Below, in pieces: positions 9,205-16,930 of a DNA stretch of 64,000 bases. Made by a program: the position numbers and the translations under genes. Source of the stretch: Celeribacter ethanolicus (GTDB lineage: Bacteria; Pseudomonadota; Alphaproteobacteria; Rhodobacterales; Rhodobacteraceae); contig NZ_LRUC01000003.1 of assembly GCF_001550095.1 (NCBI RefSeq), positions 62,001 through 126,000 on the forward strand, read 5' to 3'. Below the pieces are notes generated by a model. That model saw only the letters and a list, made by a program, of their open reading frames with translations, was not told the origin of the DNA and ran no database searches. How positions within the stretch are numbered: position 1 is the stretch's first letter; each line of letters starts with the position of its first letter.

Positions 9205-9233
9205 AAAAAAGCGCGGGGGAACCCCGCGCTTTT
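9205..9233 (-). terminator. intrinsic terminator downstream of the first SH3 gene
   Basis: Eight-base-pair stem GCGCGGGG/CCCCGCGC with a 3-nt loop. It is flanked by six A on the left (six U on the minus strand) and four T on the right, so it can act in both directions. It lies 30 nt beyond the stop of the minus-strand SH3 gene. Confidence 0.85.
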
Positions 9234-9262
9234 GGATGGTGTCATATCGCTTCGAGTGCCTT

Positions 9263-9640
9263 TTACGGGCGCGGAGGTTGCTGCGGTTGCTGCTGCGCCG
9301 GTTTGTGGGCTTGCGGTGCGGCTTTCTGCGCCTGTGGCGCGGTTTGTGTCAGGTAGTTCAGGAAGACCCACAACAGTGTGCCGCCATCGGTCTTCACCTG
9401 AGCCCAGTCGCCCTGTTTCTTGACGATCTGGAGCTGCGTGCCGGCTTTCAGCGCAGACACCTTGCCATAGCCTGTGCCAGGGCCGGAGCGGCCGTTCAGG
9501 GTGACGCCGGGTTTGACGTAATACTGACCCTGTGCCTGTTGCTGTTGTTGTGGCTGACCTTGGGCAAAGCTCGCGACGGGGACGGCCACCATAAGTGCGC
9601 TCAAAGCCAGCGCGGCAAAGGTTTTCGGGGTGAGTTGCAT
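9263..9640 (-). CDS. secreted bacterial SH3 domain protein
   Basis: 125-residue exported protein. The signal peptide covers about 1-26 (ALALSALMVAVPVASFA, cleavage after ASFA). A Gln-rich stretch follows, then a single bacterial SH3 domain at about 39-97 (YVKPGVTLNGRSGPGTGYGKVSALKAG, WAQVKTDGG). The tail is rich in Gln, Pro and Ala. Such SH3b domains often bind peptidoglycan or wall peptides. The target here is not known. A close paralogue lies immediately upstream on the same strand (9783-10190), each with its own terminator. The ribosome-binding site GAAAGGACA precedes the start. Confidence 0.85.
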   Translation of the reverse strand: MQLTPKTFAALALSALMVAVPVASFAQGQPQQQQQAQGQYYVKPGVTLNGRSGPGTGYGKVSALKAGTQLQIVKKQGDWAQVKTDGGTLLWVFLNYLTQTAPQAQKAAPQAHKPAQQQPQQPPRP

Positions 9641-9727
9641 GGTGAGTGTCCTTTCTGCTCAGACCGCCAGACGGTTGCCGTTCCTGATCTCAAACGATTG
9701 AGGGCGAGGCTTCCGTCGCCCCCGCAA

Positions 9728-9753
9728 AGAAAAAGCAGGGCGCCCCTGCTTTT
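9728..9753 (-). terminator. intrinsic terminator between the two SH3 genes
   Basis: Stem AAAAGCAGGG/CCCTGCTTTT with a short CG-centred loop, and an A-rich flank on the left that is U-rich on the minus strand. It lies 30 nt after the stop of the upstream SH3 gene (9783-10190), so the two paralogues are probably separate transcripts. Confidence 0.75.
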
Positions 9754-9782
9754 CCCGAAAGTGTAAAACCGGCGCTGCGGGC

Positions 9783-10190
9783 TTACTGGCGGATCACCAG
9801 AGGATAGCTGCCCTCGAAGGCGGGTTTGCTCGGGTCCGGTTTCGCCTGCGGGATGACCTTGAGGCCCTGCGGTTGGGGCGCTGGGTCGAGATAGGCGGCG
9901 GATACCCAGAGCGGGGCGGCGCCATGGGCCGAGACCTTTATCCAGCCACGGGAGCTCTCGAGCGCGGTCAGCGGCGTGCCGGGGGCGAATGTCGTGACGG
10001 CGCGGTAGCCTGTGCCGGGGCCGCTGCGTGCATTGAGGGACACGCCGGGTTTGACGACGTAATCGGCCTGCACCGCCGTCTGAGACGGGGCGGTGTGGGT
10101 TTGGGCCGCAGCCATGATCGGGGTGCCGATGAGGGCGGCCCCCATCGTGACACGGAGGGCGGTGGCAAAAATGGTGCGTCGGGTTGTCAT
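9783..10190 (-). CDS. secreted bacterial SH3 domain protein (paralogue)
   Basis: 135-residue exported protein. An N-terminal signal sequence covers about 1-29 (RRTIFATALRVTMGAALIG with AAAQ at the cleavage region). One SH3 domain spans about 42-102 (YVVKPGVSLNARSGPGTGYRAV, WIKVSAHGAAPLWVSAAYL). The SGPGTGY core is identical to that of the neighbour at 9263-9640, showing a tandem duplication followed by divergence of the tails. It starts with MTTRRT downstream of AAAAAGGAG. It is divergent from ctaA, and the 179 nt between the two starts must hold both promoters. Confidence 0.85.
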   Translation of the reverse strand: MTTRRTIFATALRVTMGAALIGTPIMAAAQTHTAPSQTAVQADYVVKPGVSLNARSGPGTGYRAVTTFAPGTPLTALESSRGWIKVSAHGAAPLWVSAAYLDPAPQPQGLKVIPQAKPDPSKPAFEGSYPLVIRQ

Positions 10191-10369
10191 GAGACATCTC
10201 CTTTTTGTCAGGTCACGGAGGGAACGCGGCGACGGTGGGGCGGGGTTCCCGTTGCTGCCCTCGCATTTCCGTGAGGCGGCGGGGTTTCGCCCCCGGATCG
10301 GCGCTATCGCGCTTGCCCTCCGGCTTCGCTCTGCCTAGGGTCTGCGCAGGCAATGACAAGAGGCGCAAT

Positions 10370-11512
10370 ATGGCCACAAAACGCAGCATTTTCGAGGACG
10401 TCGGCACCAATGAGAAGCCGAAGGAGACGCCAAAGGGCGGGTTGATCGAAAAAGGGCGCGGTGGCGCACGCAAGGGCATCCGGGCCTGGCTCATCGTGAT
10501 TTTCGCGCTGGTCATGGCGATGATCGCGGTGGGCGGGCTGACCCGTCTGACCGACAGCGGGTTGTCGATCACCGAATGGAAACCGGTGATGGGGGCCTTG
10601 CCGCCAATGACTGCGGCTGACTGGCAGGTGGCTTTTGAGAAATATCAACAAACTCCTGAATATAGGCTGCAAAACGAAGGTATGACCCTGTCGGAATTCA
10701 AACCGCTCTTCTTGTGGGAATGGGGCCATCGCAACCTTGGCCGGGTGATCGGGCTTGTCTGGTTTCTGGGCTATGTGCGTTTTGCGGTTGCGAAAAAGGT
10801 CCCGACCGGCTGGCACAAACGCCTGATCTTCATCGGCGCTTTGGGCGGTCTTCAGGGCGCGATCGGCTGGTGGATGGTGTCCTCCGGGCTGACCGGCGAC
10901 CGGCTCGATGTGGCGTCCTACCGGCTGGCGATCCACCTTGGTCTGGCCTTCATTATTCTCGGTTTCATCGCCTGGTACGTGTTCCTTCTGGGCCGCACGG
11001 AGCCGGAGCTGATGCAGGCCCGGCGCGCGAAGGATGCCAAGCTGTTCGGCATGTCCACCGGCATGTTGCATTTCGCCTTTCTGCAAATCCTTCTGGGCGC
11101 GCTGGTGGCGGGTATCGACGCCGGGCGCGGCTATACCGACTGGCCGCTGATGGGCGGGCAGGTTCTGCCGCCCGATCCGTTCTATATCGAGCCCCTGTGG
11201 CGCAATTTCTTCGAGAACCCGGCGCTGGTGCAATTCCTGCACCGGATGGCGGGCTATCTCCTGTTCATCTACGGCATCGTGACCTGGCTCAAGGGCCGCA
11301 AATCCGCCAACCGGGCGACCGCGAGCGCCTTCACCCTGATGGCCGCCGTGCTGTTCTTGCAGGTGATCCTCGGCATCACCACGCTGGTGCATGGCGCGCC
11401 GCTGGCGCTTGGTCTGGCGCATCAGGTCGGCGCGGTGGCGCTGTTCGTGGCGATTTCCCGCGCCCGTTTCCTGTCGCAATATCCGCAACCGCAATCCGTC
11501 CGTTCCGTTTAA
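10370..11512 (+). CDS. ctaA: heme A synthase (CtaA/Cox15)
   Basis: Inner-membrane enzyme that oxidises the C8 methyl of heme O to a formyl, making heme A for aa3-type cytochrome oxidase. It has 380 residues and about eight transmembrane helices. The four heme-ligand histidines of the family are in place: H120 (WEWGHRNLGR), H189 (LAIHLG), H291 (LHRMAGY) and H351 (LAHQVGA). The start ATG at 10370 is preceded by AAGAGG; the open frame further upstream is not convincing coding sequence. In many relatives this is the stand-alone alphaproteobacterial type. Confidence 0.96.
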   Translation: MATKRSIFEDVGTNEKPKETPKGGLIEKGRGGARKGIRAWLIVIFALVMAMIAVGGLTRLTDSGLSITEWKPVMGALPPMTAADWQVAFEKYQQTPEYRLQNEGMTLSEFKPLFLWEWGHRNLGRVIGLVWFLGYVRFAVAKKVPTGWHKRLIFIGALGGLQGAIGWWMVSSGLTGDRLDVASYRLAIHLGLAFIILGFIAWYVFLLGRTEPELMQARRAKDAKLFGMSTGMLHFAFLQILLGALVAGIDAGRGYTDWPLMGGQVLPPDPFYIEPLWRNFFENPALVQFLHRMAGYLLFIYGIVTWLKGRKSANRATASAFTLMAAVLFLQVILGITTLVHGAPLALGLAHQVGAVALFVAISRARFLSQYPQPQSVRSV

Positions 11513-11537
11513 TCTTGAGACATCTGTGAGGCAAACC

Positions 11538-13022
11538 ATGAGTGCTTTCGACGACCTTCTCGCCCACGTTCGCACCACCGAAGCCCTCGGCCAGATCGCC
11601 GGGCGGCTGTCGTGGGATCAGGAAACCGTCATGCCGCGCGGCGCCGCCGAGCAACGCGGCGAGGAATTCGCCGCCATCGAGAGCGTGTTGCACGCCCGTC
11701 GGGTGGATCCGCAACTGGGCGAGTGGCTGGCACAGATCGACGAGAGCGGTCTCGATGACTTCGGCCGGGCGCTGGTGTGTCACAGCCGCCGCTCTTATGC
11801 GCGCAACACCAAAGTGCCCGCCGATCTCGCCGCCGAACTGGCGCGCGTGACCTCGGTCGCGCAGGGCATCTGGGCCGAAGCCCGCGCGCGCGACGATTTC
11901 AACCATTTCGCACCCACGTTTGAAGAGGTGGTCAAGCTGCGCCGGGAAGAGGCGGCAGCTCTCAAAGAGGGCACGGATCACGCCGATCTCTGGGACGCGC
12001 TGCATCAGGATTACGAACCGGGCTCGTCCGGCGCGGAGTTGGACGCGATGTTCGGCGCGCTGCGTCCGCGTCTCGTGGCGTTGCGCGACAAGATCATGGG
12101 GGCGGATCAGCCCAAGGGTCTGACTGGCACCTATGACGAAGACAAGCAGATGGCGCTGACCGGCATTCTCGCCGGGGCCTTCGGTTACGATTTCGACCAT
12201 GGCCGGATCGACAAGGCGGTGCATCCGTTCTCCTCGGGGTCTGGCCTCGACACCCGCATCACCACGCGCACCAACCCGGAAGATCCGCTCAATTCAATCT
12301 ATTCGACGATCCACGAGACCGGACATGCGTGCTACGAACAGAATATTTGCCGCGACTATCTTTTGACCCCGCTGGGGGCGGGCGTCTCCATGGGCGTGCA
12401 TGAAAGTCAGTCGCGGATTTACGAAAACCAACTGGGCCGCTCGCGCGCCTTCACCGAATATCTCTTCGGTCAGATGCGGGACATGTTCGGCGAGATCGGC
12501 ATCGACACGGCGGAGGCTTTCTATGCCGCGGTCAACCGCGTCACGCCGGGCTATATCCGCACTGAGGCGGATGAGGTGCAATATAACCTCCACGTCCTTC
12601 TGCGCTTCGATCTGGAGCGCGAGATCATCAACGGATCTCTTGAGATCAAGGACCTGCCGGAGGCCTGGGACAGCCGGTTCGAGGCGGATTTCGGTGTCAA
12701 GGTCGACAAGATTTCCAACGGTTGTTTGCAGGACGTGCACTGGCCGGTGGGGCTGTTCGGCTATTTCCCGACCTATTCTCTGGGCAATGTCTATGCCGGC
12801 TGTCTGCACAAGGCGCTGCGGGACGACATTCCGGATCTCGATGCGCAACTGGTGCAGGGCGATACCTCTGGTGCGACCGGTTGGCTGAAAGATCACCTGC
12901 AACAGTTCGGCGGTCTGCGCGCGCCGCGTGACACCATCGTGCATGCCTGTGGGTTCGAACCCTCGGAAGCGCCGCTTTTGGACTATCTCGAAGAGAAATT
13001 TGCCGGGATTTACGGCTTCTGA
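11538..13022 (+). CDS. M32 family metallocarboxypeptidase (Taq type)
   Basis: Cytosolic zinc carboxypeptidase of 494 residues that removes C-terminal amino acids from peptides. The metal-binding motif is HETGH at 259-263, with the downstream family signature GVHESQSRIYENQLGRS supplying the third ligand. The start ATG at 11538 follows TGTGAGGCAAACC; the frame upstream overlaps ctaA and is not used. Its stop shares bases with the next start (TGATG), so the thioesterase gene is likely co-translated. The physiological substrate cannot be told from sequence. Confidence 0.95.
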   Translation: MSAFDDLLAHVRTTEALGQIAGRLSWDQETVMPRGAAEQRGEEFAAIESVLHARRVDPQLGEWLAQIDESGLDDFGRALVCHSRRSYARNTKVPADLAAELARVTSVAQGIWAEARARDDFNHFAPTFEEVVKLRREEAAALKEGTDHADLWDALHQDYEPGSSGAELDAMFGALRPRLVALRDKIMGADQPKGLTGTYDEDKQMALTGILAGAFGYDFDHGRIDKAVHPFSSGSGLDTRITTRTNPEDPLNSIYSTIHETGHACYEQNICRDYLLTPLGAGVSMGVHESQSRIYENQLGRSRAFTEYLFGQMRDMFGEIGIDTAEAFYAAVNRVTPGYIRTEADEVQYNLHVLLRFDLEREIINGSLEIKDLPEAWDSRFEADFGVKVDKISNGCLQDVHWPVGLFGYFPTYSLGNVYAGCLHKALRDDIPDLDAQLVQGDTSGATGWLKDHLQQFGGLRAPRDTIVHACGFEPSEAPLLDYLEEKFAGIYGF

Positions 13023-13453
13023 TGGCGCTTTTGATGGACAAAACCGCGCTGGAAACGGTTCTGGCGCGGGATTTCGGCGATCTGGCGCGGCTTTTCGCGT
13101 TCGACGCCGTGAGTGAGGACGCCCTCACCCTGCGCCTGACGCCCGAGGCCGGGCATATCCGCTCCGGCGGCACGGTGTCCGGGCCGACCATGTTCCTTCT
13201 GGCGGATGTGGCGTTTTTCTTCGCGATCCTCTCGCAAGCGGGCGATGTGGCCATGGCGGCGACGACCAATGCCCATATCGACTTCCTGCGCAAACCTGCC
13301 GCCGATCAGCCGCTTCTGGGCGAGGCGCGGGTGCTCAAGCTCGGGCGCACCCTGTCGACCGGCAGCGTCACGATCCGCAATCCCGGCTCGGACCGGGTTC
13401 TGGCGCAGGCGCAGATGACCTTTGCCATGCCGCCCAAAGAGCACGCGATGTGA
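13022..13453 (+). CDS. PaaI-type hotdog thioesterase
   Basis: 143-residue single hotdog domain. The segment GGTVSGPTMFLLADVAFFFAIL aligns with the helix of 4HBT/PaaI proteins, where a conserved Asp/Glu polarises water for acyl-CoA hydrolysis. TNAHIDFLRKPA and LGRTLSTGSVTI are later strands. The acyl substrate is unknown. The start overlaps the carboxypeptidase stop by one base (TGATG), implying one transcript. Confidence 0.85.
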   Translation: MALLMDKTALETVLARDFGDLARLFAFDAVSEDALTLRLTPEAGHIRSGGTVSGPTMFLLADVAFFFAILSQAGDVAMAATTNAHIDFLRKPAADQPLLGEARVLKLGRTLSTGSVTIRNPGSDRVLAQAQMTFAMPPKEHAM

Positions 13454-13494
13454 GCTTTGCAGAAGTGTCTTGAACGCCTGAGAGGAAACGGATT

Positions 13495-14433
13495 GTGCGG
13501 TTTGTAAAAAGTGTCCTGCCGCTGATCGTCCTCGTTGCTTGGATGATGGCGGTCTATCTTGTGACCCTCTCCACCGGCAAGGATCTGGTCAGCCTGAGCT
13601 TTCTTCTGGGCTTTCCCTTCGTGGCCGGTGGGGTGATGGTCGCCTTTCGCCCGAAAGGCGCGTTCAAAAGCTTCATGGGGGCGATGGCATGGGTCGTGAT
13701 CGTGATGATTGCGAGCCTGGCCCTCTCGCGGATTTCCGGTCTGGAAGGGTTCATTTGTATCGCCATGGCCTGTGTGCCGATTCTGGGCGCAGGTCTTTTG
13801 GGAGGCGTGATCGCGGTGACCATTCAGCGGGTCAAGGCCGATCGCAAGACCACCACAGGTGTCTATCTCCTGCCGCTTCTGGCGGTTTGGGGGCTCGATC
13901 AGATTCCGACCGAGCCGCAGTTCTACACGATTTCGAACACGATCGAGATCGCGGCACCGGTGGGAGATGTGTTCGATTTCATCAAGGAGATCCGAGACAT
14001 CCGCCCCGAGGAGATCGACACGCGCGCCTCGCATCTTTTGGGCGTGCCGAAGCCGACGGAGGCGCTTTGGCTGGTCGAAGAAGACGGGGTGACGCGGCAT
14101 TCGTACTGGGGGCCGAAGGTGCATTTCCTGGAGCGGATCACGCGCATCGAGCCGGATCGGCGGATCGAATGGCGCTTTGAATTCCCGGAGGGCTGGGCCG
14201 CCGAGGGGATCGAGGACCCGCATGTGAAAATTGGCGGAAAATATGTCGATGTGCTGAACGGCGGTTATCTGTTGGAGCCCTTGGGGAAGGGACGGACGCG
14301 TCTCGTTCTGACGACACGCACGCGGGACAGTTCCGGGATGGGTGCCTATGCGCGGTTCTGGCATCACTTTTTTATCGAGGATTTCCATATGGTCATCCTC
14401 GATCTGGTGAAGGCGCGACTGGAAACTGCATGA
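13495..14433 (+). CDS. membrane-anchored SRPBCC domain protein
   Basis: 312-residue protein. The N-terminal 120 residues contain about four hydrophobic helices (VLPLIVLVAWMMAVYLVTL; LSFLLGFPFVAGGVMVAF; MGAMAWVVIVMIASLAL; CIAMACVPILGAGLLGG). Residues about 145-312 look like an SRPBCC (START/Bet v 1-like) lipid- or ligand-binding domain: NTIEIAAPVGDVFDFI, then WRFEFPEGW, GGYLLEPLGKGRTRLVLTTRT and a long C-terminal helix. The combination suggests a membrane protein presenting a hydrophobic-ligand pocket. The GTG start at 13495 follows AGAGGAAACG. I have no specific function. Confidence 0.75.
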   Translation: MRFVKSVLPLIVLVAWMMAVYLVTLSTGKDLVSLSFLLGFPFVAGGVMVAFRPKGAFKSFMGAMAWVVIVMIASLALSRISGLEGFICIAMACVPILGAGLLGGVIAVTIQRVKADRKTTTGVYLLPLLAVWGLDQIPTEPQFYTISNTIEIAAPVGDVFDFIKEIRDIRPEEIDTRASHLLGVPKPTEALWLVEEDGVTRHSYWGPKVHFLERITRIEPDRRIEWRFEFPEGWAAEGIEDPHVKIGGKYVDVLNGGYLLEPLGKGRTRLVLTTRTRDSSGMGAYARFWHHFFIEDFHMVILDLVKARLETA

Positions 14434-14463
14434 GCCCTTGCAGCGTGTTCCGTAGCGCTCTTG

Positions 14464-15642
14464 TCAGAGCGCGTTCCGTGCGACAAACCACGGTTCGCAC
14501 TGGCTGCGGATATAGGGCCAGAGCTTTGGGCAGCCACGGGCGATCTTGACGCCGACGCGGCTGTCGAGCTGATGTAGCTTGACGTCATAGGTGCGCCAGG
14601 AGCCGCCATCGTCGGAGAGATTGTGCAGCACCGGCTGGGTGCGGTCGATGGATTTCGCATAGATCGCGGTGGGCGTCTCGGCGGTTTCGAACTCTTCCCA
14701 GATGGCGCGGAACATCCTGCCCTGATCCTCGGGCAAAAGGCCGAACAACCGGTCGGCGGCGCGCTGTTCGGCGTCTTCCTGTGCTTTAAGAGCTTCGGGT
14801 GTGACTGCGCCGTGGATCGGTGTGTCGCCCGCGTCCACTTCGACAATGTCGTGCAGCAGGAGCATCTTGAGCGCCAGCGCGATGTCCACTTTGTCCTGCG
14901 CGTGATCCGCGAGCGTCAGCGCATAGAGCATGATGTGCCAAGAATGCTCGCCGGTGTTTTCCTTGCGGGAGCCATCGGCAATCGGCGTGGCACGGTAGAC
15001 GGATTTGAGCCGGTCCGCCTCGCACCAGAAGGCGAAGCGTTGGGCGAGCACCGGATCGGTGGCCTCGCCCTCAAACGCCGCGCGGGTGAACTCGAACAAC
15101 TCCGGCAGGATGTCTTTCGCCTTGACCGCCCGGCCACGCCGCAGATTGCCGCCAACGATGTCGCGCTCTTCCTCAAGCTGTTCCGGCGCGCCGATGCTTT
15201 GCAGCGCGGGGGCGAGATAATCGACCGCCTTGGCAAAGCGCGCGGTCGGGGTCTCCATCGCCTCGAACTCTTCCCATGTGGCGCGATACCGCGTGGCGAG
15301 ATCCTCGGGCAAAAGGCCATAGATGCGATCTGCGGCGGCTTTTTCCTGCGCCACGATCTGGTCGGTGTCGTAGAGGATATGGATCGGATGATCGCCCGCG
15401 TCTACCTCGACAATATCGTGCAGGATCAGCATTTCGATCGCCCGGTCGAGATCGACGCCGGGACCGGCCATGGGGGCCATCAGAAAGGCGAGGAGACAGG
15501 CGTGCCAGCTGTGTTCGGCGGAGTTCTCGAAGCGCGAACGATCCATCAGCTGGTTGGCGCGCTCCACCGTCTTGAGCCGGTCGGCCTCCATGAGAAAGGC
15601 GTATTGGGCGTCGAGGCGGGGGGAGGCGCTGTCTTTGGGCAT
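14464..15642 (-). CDS. tandem HD domain phosphohydrolase (YfbR/HDDC2-like, duplicated)
   Basis: 392-residue protein made of two homologous HD modules. Module 1 (about 13-165) has ENSAEHSWHACLLAF with H44 and LILHDIVEVDAGDHPIH with H75/D76. Module 2 (about 203-365) has ENTGEHSWHIMLYAL with H233 and LLLHDIVEVDAGDTPIH with H264/D265. The spacing between equivalent histidines is exactly 189 residues in both pairs. Both metal sites look intact. Single-module relatives (YfbR, HDDC2) are 5'-deoxynucleotidases acting on dNMPs, so a nucleotidase role is likely but not shown. The tail after about 365 ends in a KLWPYIRSQCEPWF segment. Confidence 0.85.
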   Translation of the reverse strand: MPKDSASPRLDAQYAFLMEADRLKTVERANQLMDRSRFENSAEHSWHACLLAFLMAPMAGPGVDLDRAIEMLILHDIVEVDAGDHPIHILYDTDQIVAQEKAAADRIYGLLPEDLATRYRATWEEFEAMETPTARFAKAVDYLAPALQSIGAPEQLEEERDIVGGNLRRGRAVKAKDILPELFEFTRAAFEGEATDPVLAQRFAFWCEADRLKSVYRATPIADGSRKENTGEHSWHIMLYALTLADHAQDKVDIALALKMLLLHDIVEVDAGDTPIHGAVTPEALKAQEDAEQRAADRLFGLLPEDQGRMFRAIWEEFETAETPTAIYAKSIDRTQPVLHNLSDDGGSWRTYDVKLHQLDSRVGVKIARGCPKLWPYIRSQCEPWFVARNAL

Positions 15643-15649
15643 GGTTTTC

Positions 15650-15919
15650 CTAGTATTCTATGTCGTCCTCGGCACCCGGAGGCGGGGCGGAGGCTGCGAG
15701 GCCAGCCTTGGCTTCGGCAATGCGTTTTTGCAGGTAATCCCGTGCGCGCTTTTCGGCAAGGCGCACACGGGCGGCGGTCATGAAGGCCTCCTGCGTGGTG
15801 ATCGAGGAGGCGCCGAGCACGCGGGAGACGTCCTGGATGAGCTGGTCATCCTGAATGATGTCGAGCGCGTCGATCGTGTCTTTCGCCAGAGCGTCGGCGA
15901 GATCCTCCATGATCCCCAT
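15650..15919 (-). CDS. small conserved protein of unknown function
   Basis: 89-residue soluble, mostly helical protein (MEDLADALAKDTIDALDIIQDDQLIQDVSRVLGASS) with a basic helix RVRLAEKRARDYLQKRIAEAKAG and a Pro/acidic tail. I recognise no domain and do not assign a function. GAGGTAATCCGAC precedes the ATG at 15919, giving a good ribosome-binding site. An ATG at 15910 would be the next choice. It lies between the HD protein (7 nt away) and the hydrolase (6 nt away) on the same strand, so the three are probably one operon. Confidence 0.75.
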   Translation of the reverse strand: MGIMEDLADALAKDTIDALDIIQDDQLIQDVSRVLGASSITTQEAFMTAARVRLAEKRARDYLQKRIAEAKAGLAASAPPPGAEDDIEY

Positions 15920-15925
15920 GTCGGA

Positions 15926-16579
15926 TTACCTCGTGGTCTCGGTCAGGCGGCGGCGGACATATTGGTCCACATTGCCGATCATCTCTTCCATGTGCGGGTC
16001 TTCGAAGAAATGCCCGGCACCTTCGATTTCCGTGTGCGTGATGGTGATGCCCTTTTGCTCGTGAAGCTTGTTCACCAGCGAATGCGTGTCTTTCGGCGGC
16101 GCGACGCGGTCGGCGGTGCCGTTGATGATCAGGCCCGAAGAGGGGCAGGGGGCGAGGAATGAAAAATCGTACATATTGGCGGGCGGCGCGACGGAGACGA
16201 AGCCGGTGATTTCCGGGCGACGCATCAGCAATTGCATGCCGATCCAGGCACCGAAGGAAAAGCCCGCGACCCAGCAATGTTTCGCGTTCGGGTTCATAGA
16301 CTGCAGGTAATCGAGGGCCGAGGCCGCATCCGACAGCTCGCCCACGCCTTGGTCATATTCGCCCTGAGACCGGCCGACGCCACGGAAATTGAACCGCAGC
16401 ACGGTGAAACCCATATTATGGAAAGCGTAATGCAGGTTGTAGACCACGCGATTGTTCATCGTGCCGCCGAATTGCGGGTGCGGATGAAGAATGATGGCGA
16501 TGGGGGCGTCTTTTTGCGGTTGCGGGTGGTAGCGGCCTTCGAGCCGGCCCTCGGGGCCGGGAAAAATCACTTCGGGCAT
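15926..16579 (-). CDS. alpha/beta hydrolase
   Basis: 217-residue single-domain alpha/beta hydrolase. The catalytic triad is visible: nucleophile S108 in GFSFG, D157 in NGTADRVAP and H190 in EGAGHFF. The HPHPQFGGTMNN motif near residue 32 forms the oxyanion region and is characteristic of this dienelactone-hydrolase-like group of small proteobacterial hydrolases. The substrate is unknown. It is the first gene of the probable three-gene operon 16579-14464. It is divergent from iscR across a 351-nt gap. Confidence 0.88.
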   Translation of the reverse strand: MPEVIFPGPEGRLEGRYHPQPQKDAPIAIILHPHPQFGGTMNNRVVYNLHYAFHNMGFTVLRFNFRGVGRSQGEYDQGVGELSDAASALDYLQSMNPNAKHCWVAGFSFGAWIGMQLLMRRPEITGFVSVAPPANMYDFSFLAPCPSSGLIINGTADRVAPPKDTHSLVNKLHEQKGITITHTEIEGAGHFFEDPHMEEMIGNVDQYVRRRLTETTR

Positions 16580-16930
16580 CTTGTCCCTGTCTCCTCATGT
16601 GGCGCCTGTCGGGTCGATGATCCCCGGCGCCGGTCGCGGCAGTCTGTCGGGCGCGGACGGGTCCAAGGTTTCGGGAGCCGTTTTGCGCATCTGGTCACAC
16701 CGGCGCGGTTTATAGTTGACGAAATTGCTCAGGCTATTTAGAAGCGTTCTAAATTGACCGAAAGCAATGCACGCGCGGGTGGTATGGAGGTAAGGCCCCC
16801 ACGCGGGCACGTCAATGTTTTTGCGACTGTTTTCGTCGCCCCGTGGCAAGGAATCGCGGGGAAGGGCGATCGGAGCGTGAAAACCGGGGCGATTGCGGTG
16901 GCAAGCACTGTGTTGAAAAGGGGAAAGACG
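16580..16930. other. 351-nt regulatory region between the hydrolase and iscR
   Basis: No convincing gene. The region holds the Irr-box-like palindrome at 16737-16753 and a possible -35 hexamer TTGACG at 16716-16721. A 17-nt spacer leads to TAGAAG, so the palindrome would overlap the -10 element. From 16754 an open frame runs into iscR, but it lacks any iscR similarity and is treated as leader sequence of about 180 nt. Confidence 0.6.
16737..16753. promoter_or_regulatory. Irr-box / iron control element-like palindrome
   Basis: Perfect 7-bp inverted repeat TTTAGAA-GCG-TTCTAAA. It matches the published iron control element consensus (TTTAGAA-N3-TTCTAAA) bound by Irr, the heme-dependent iron regulator of alphaproteobacteria. 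It lies 178 nt upstream of the iscR start, next to a TTGACG hexamer. Binding would be expected to repress iscR/suf under low iron. Direct binding is inferred. Confidence 0.7.
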
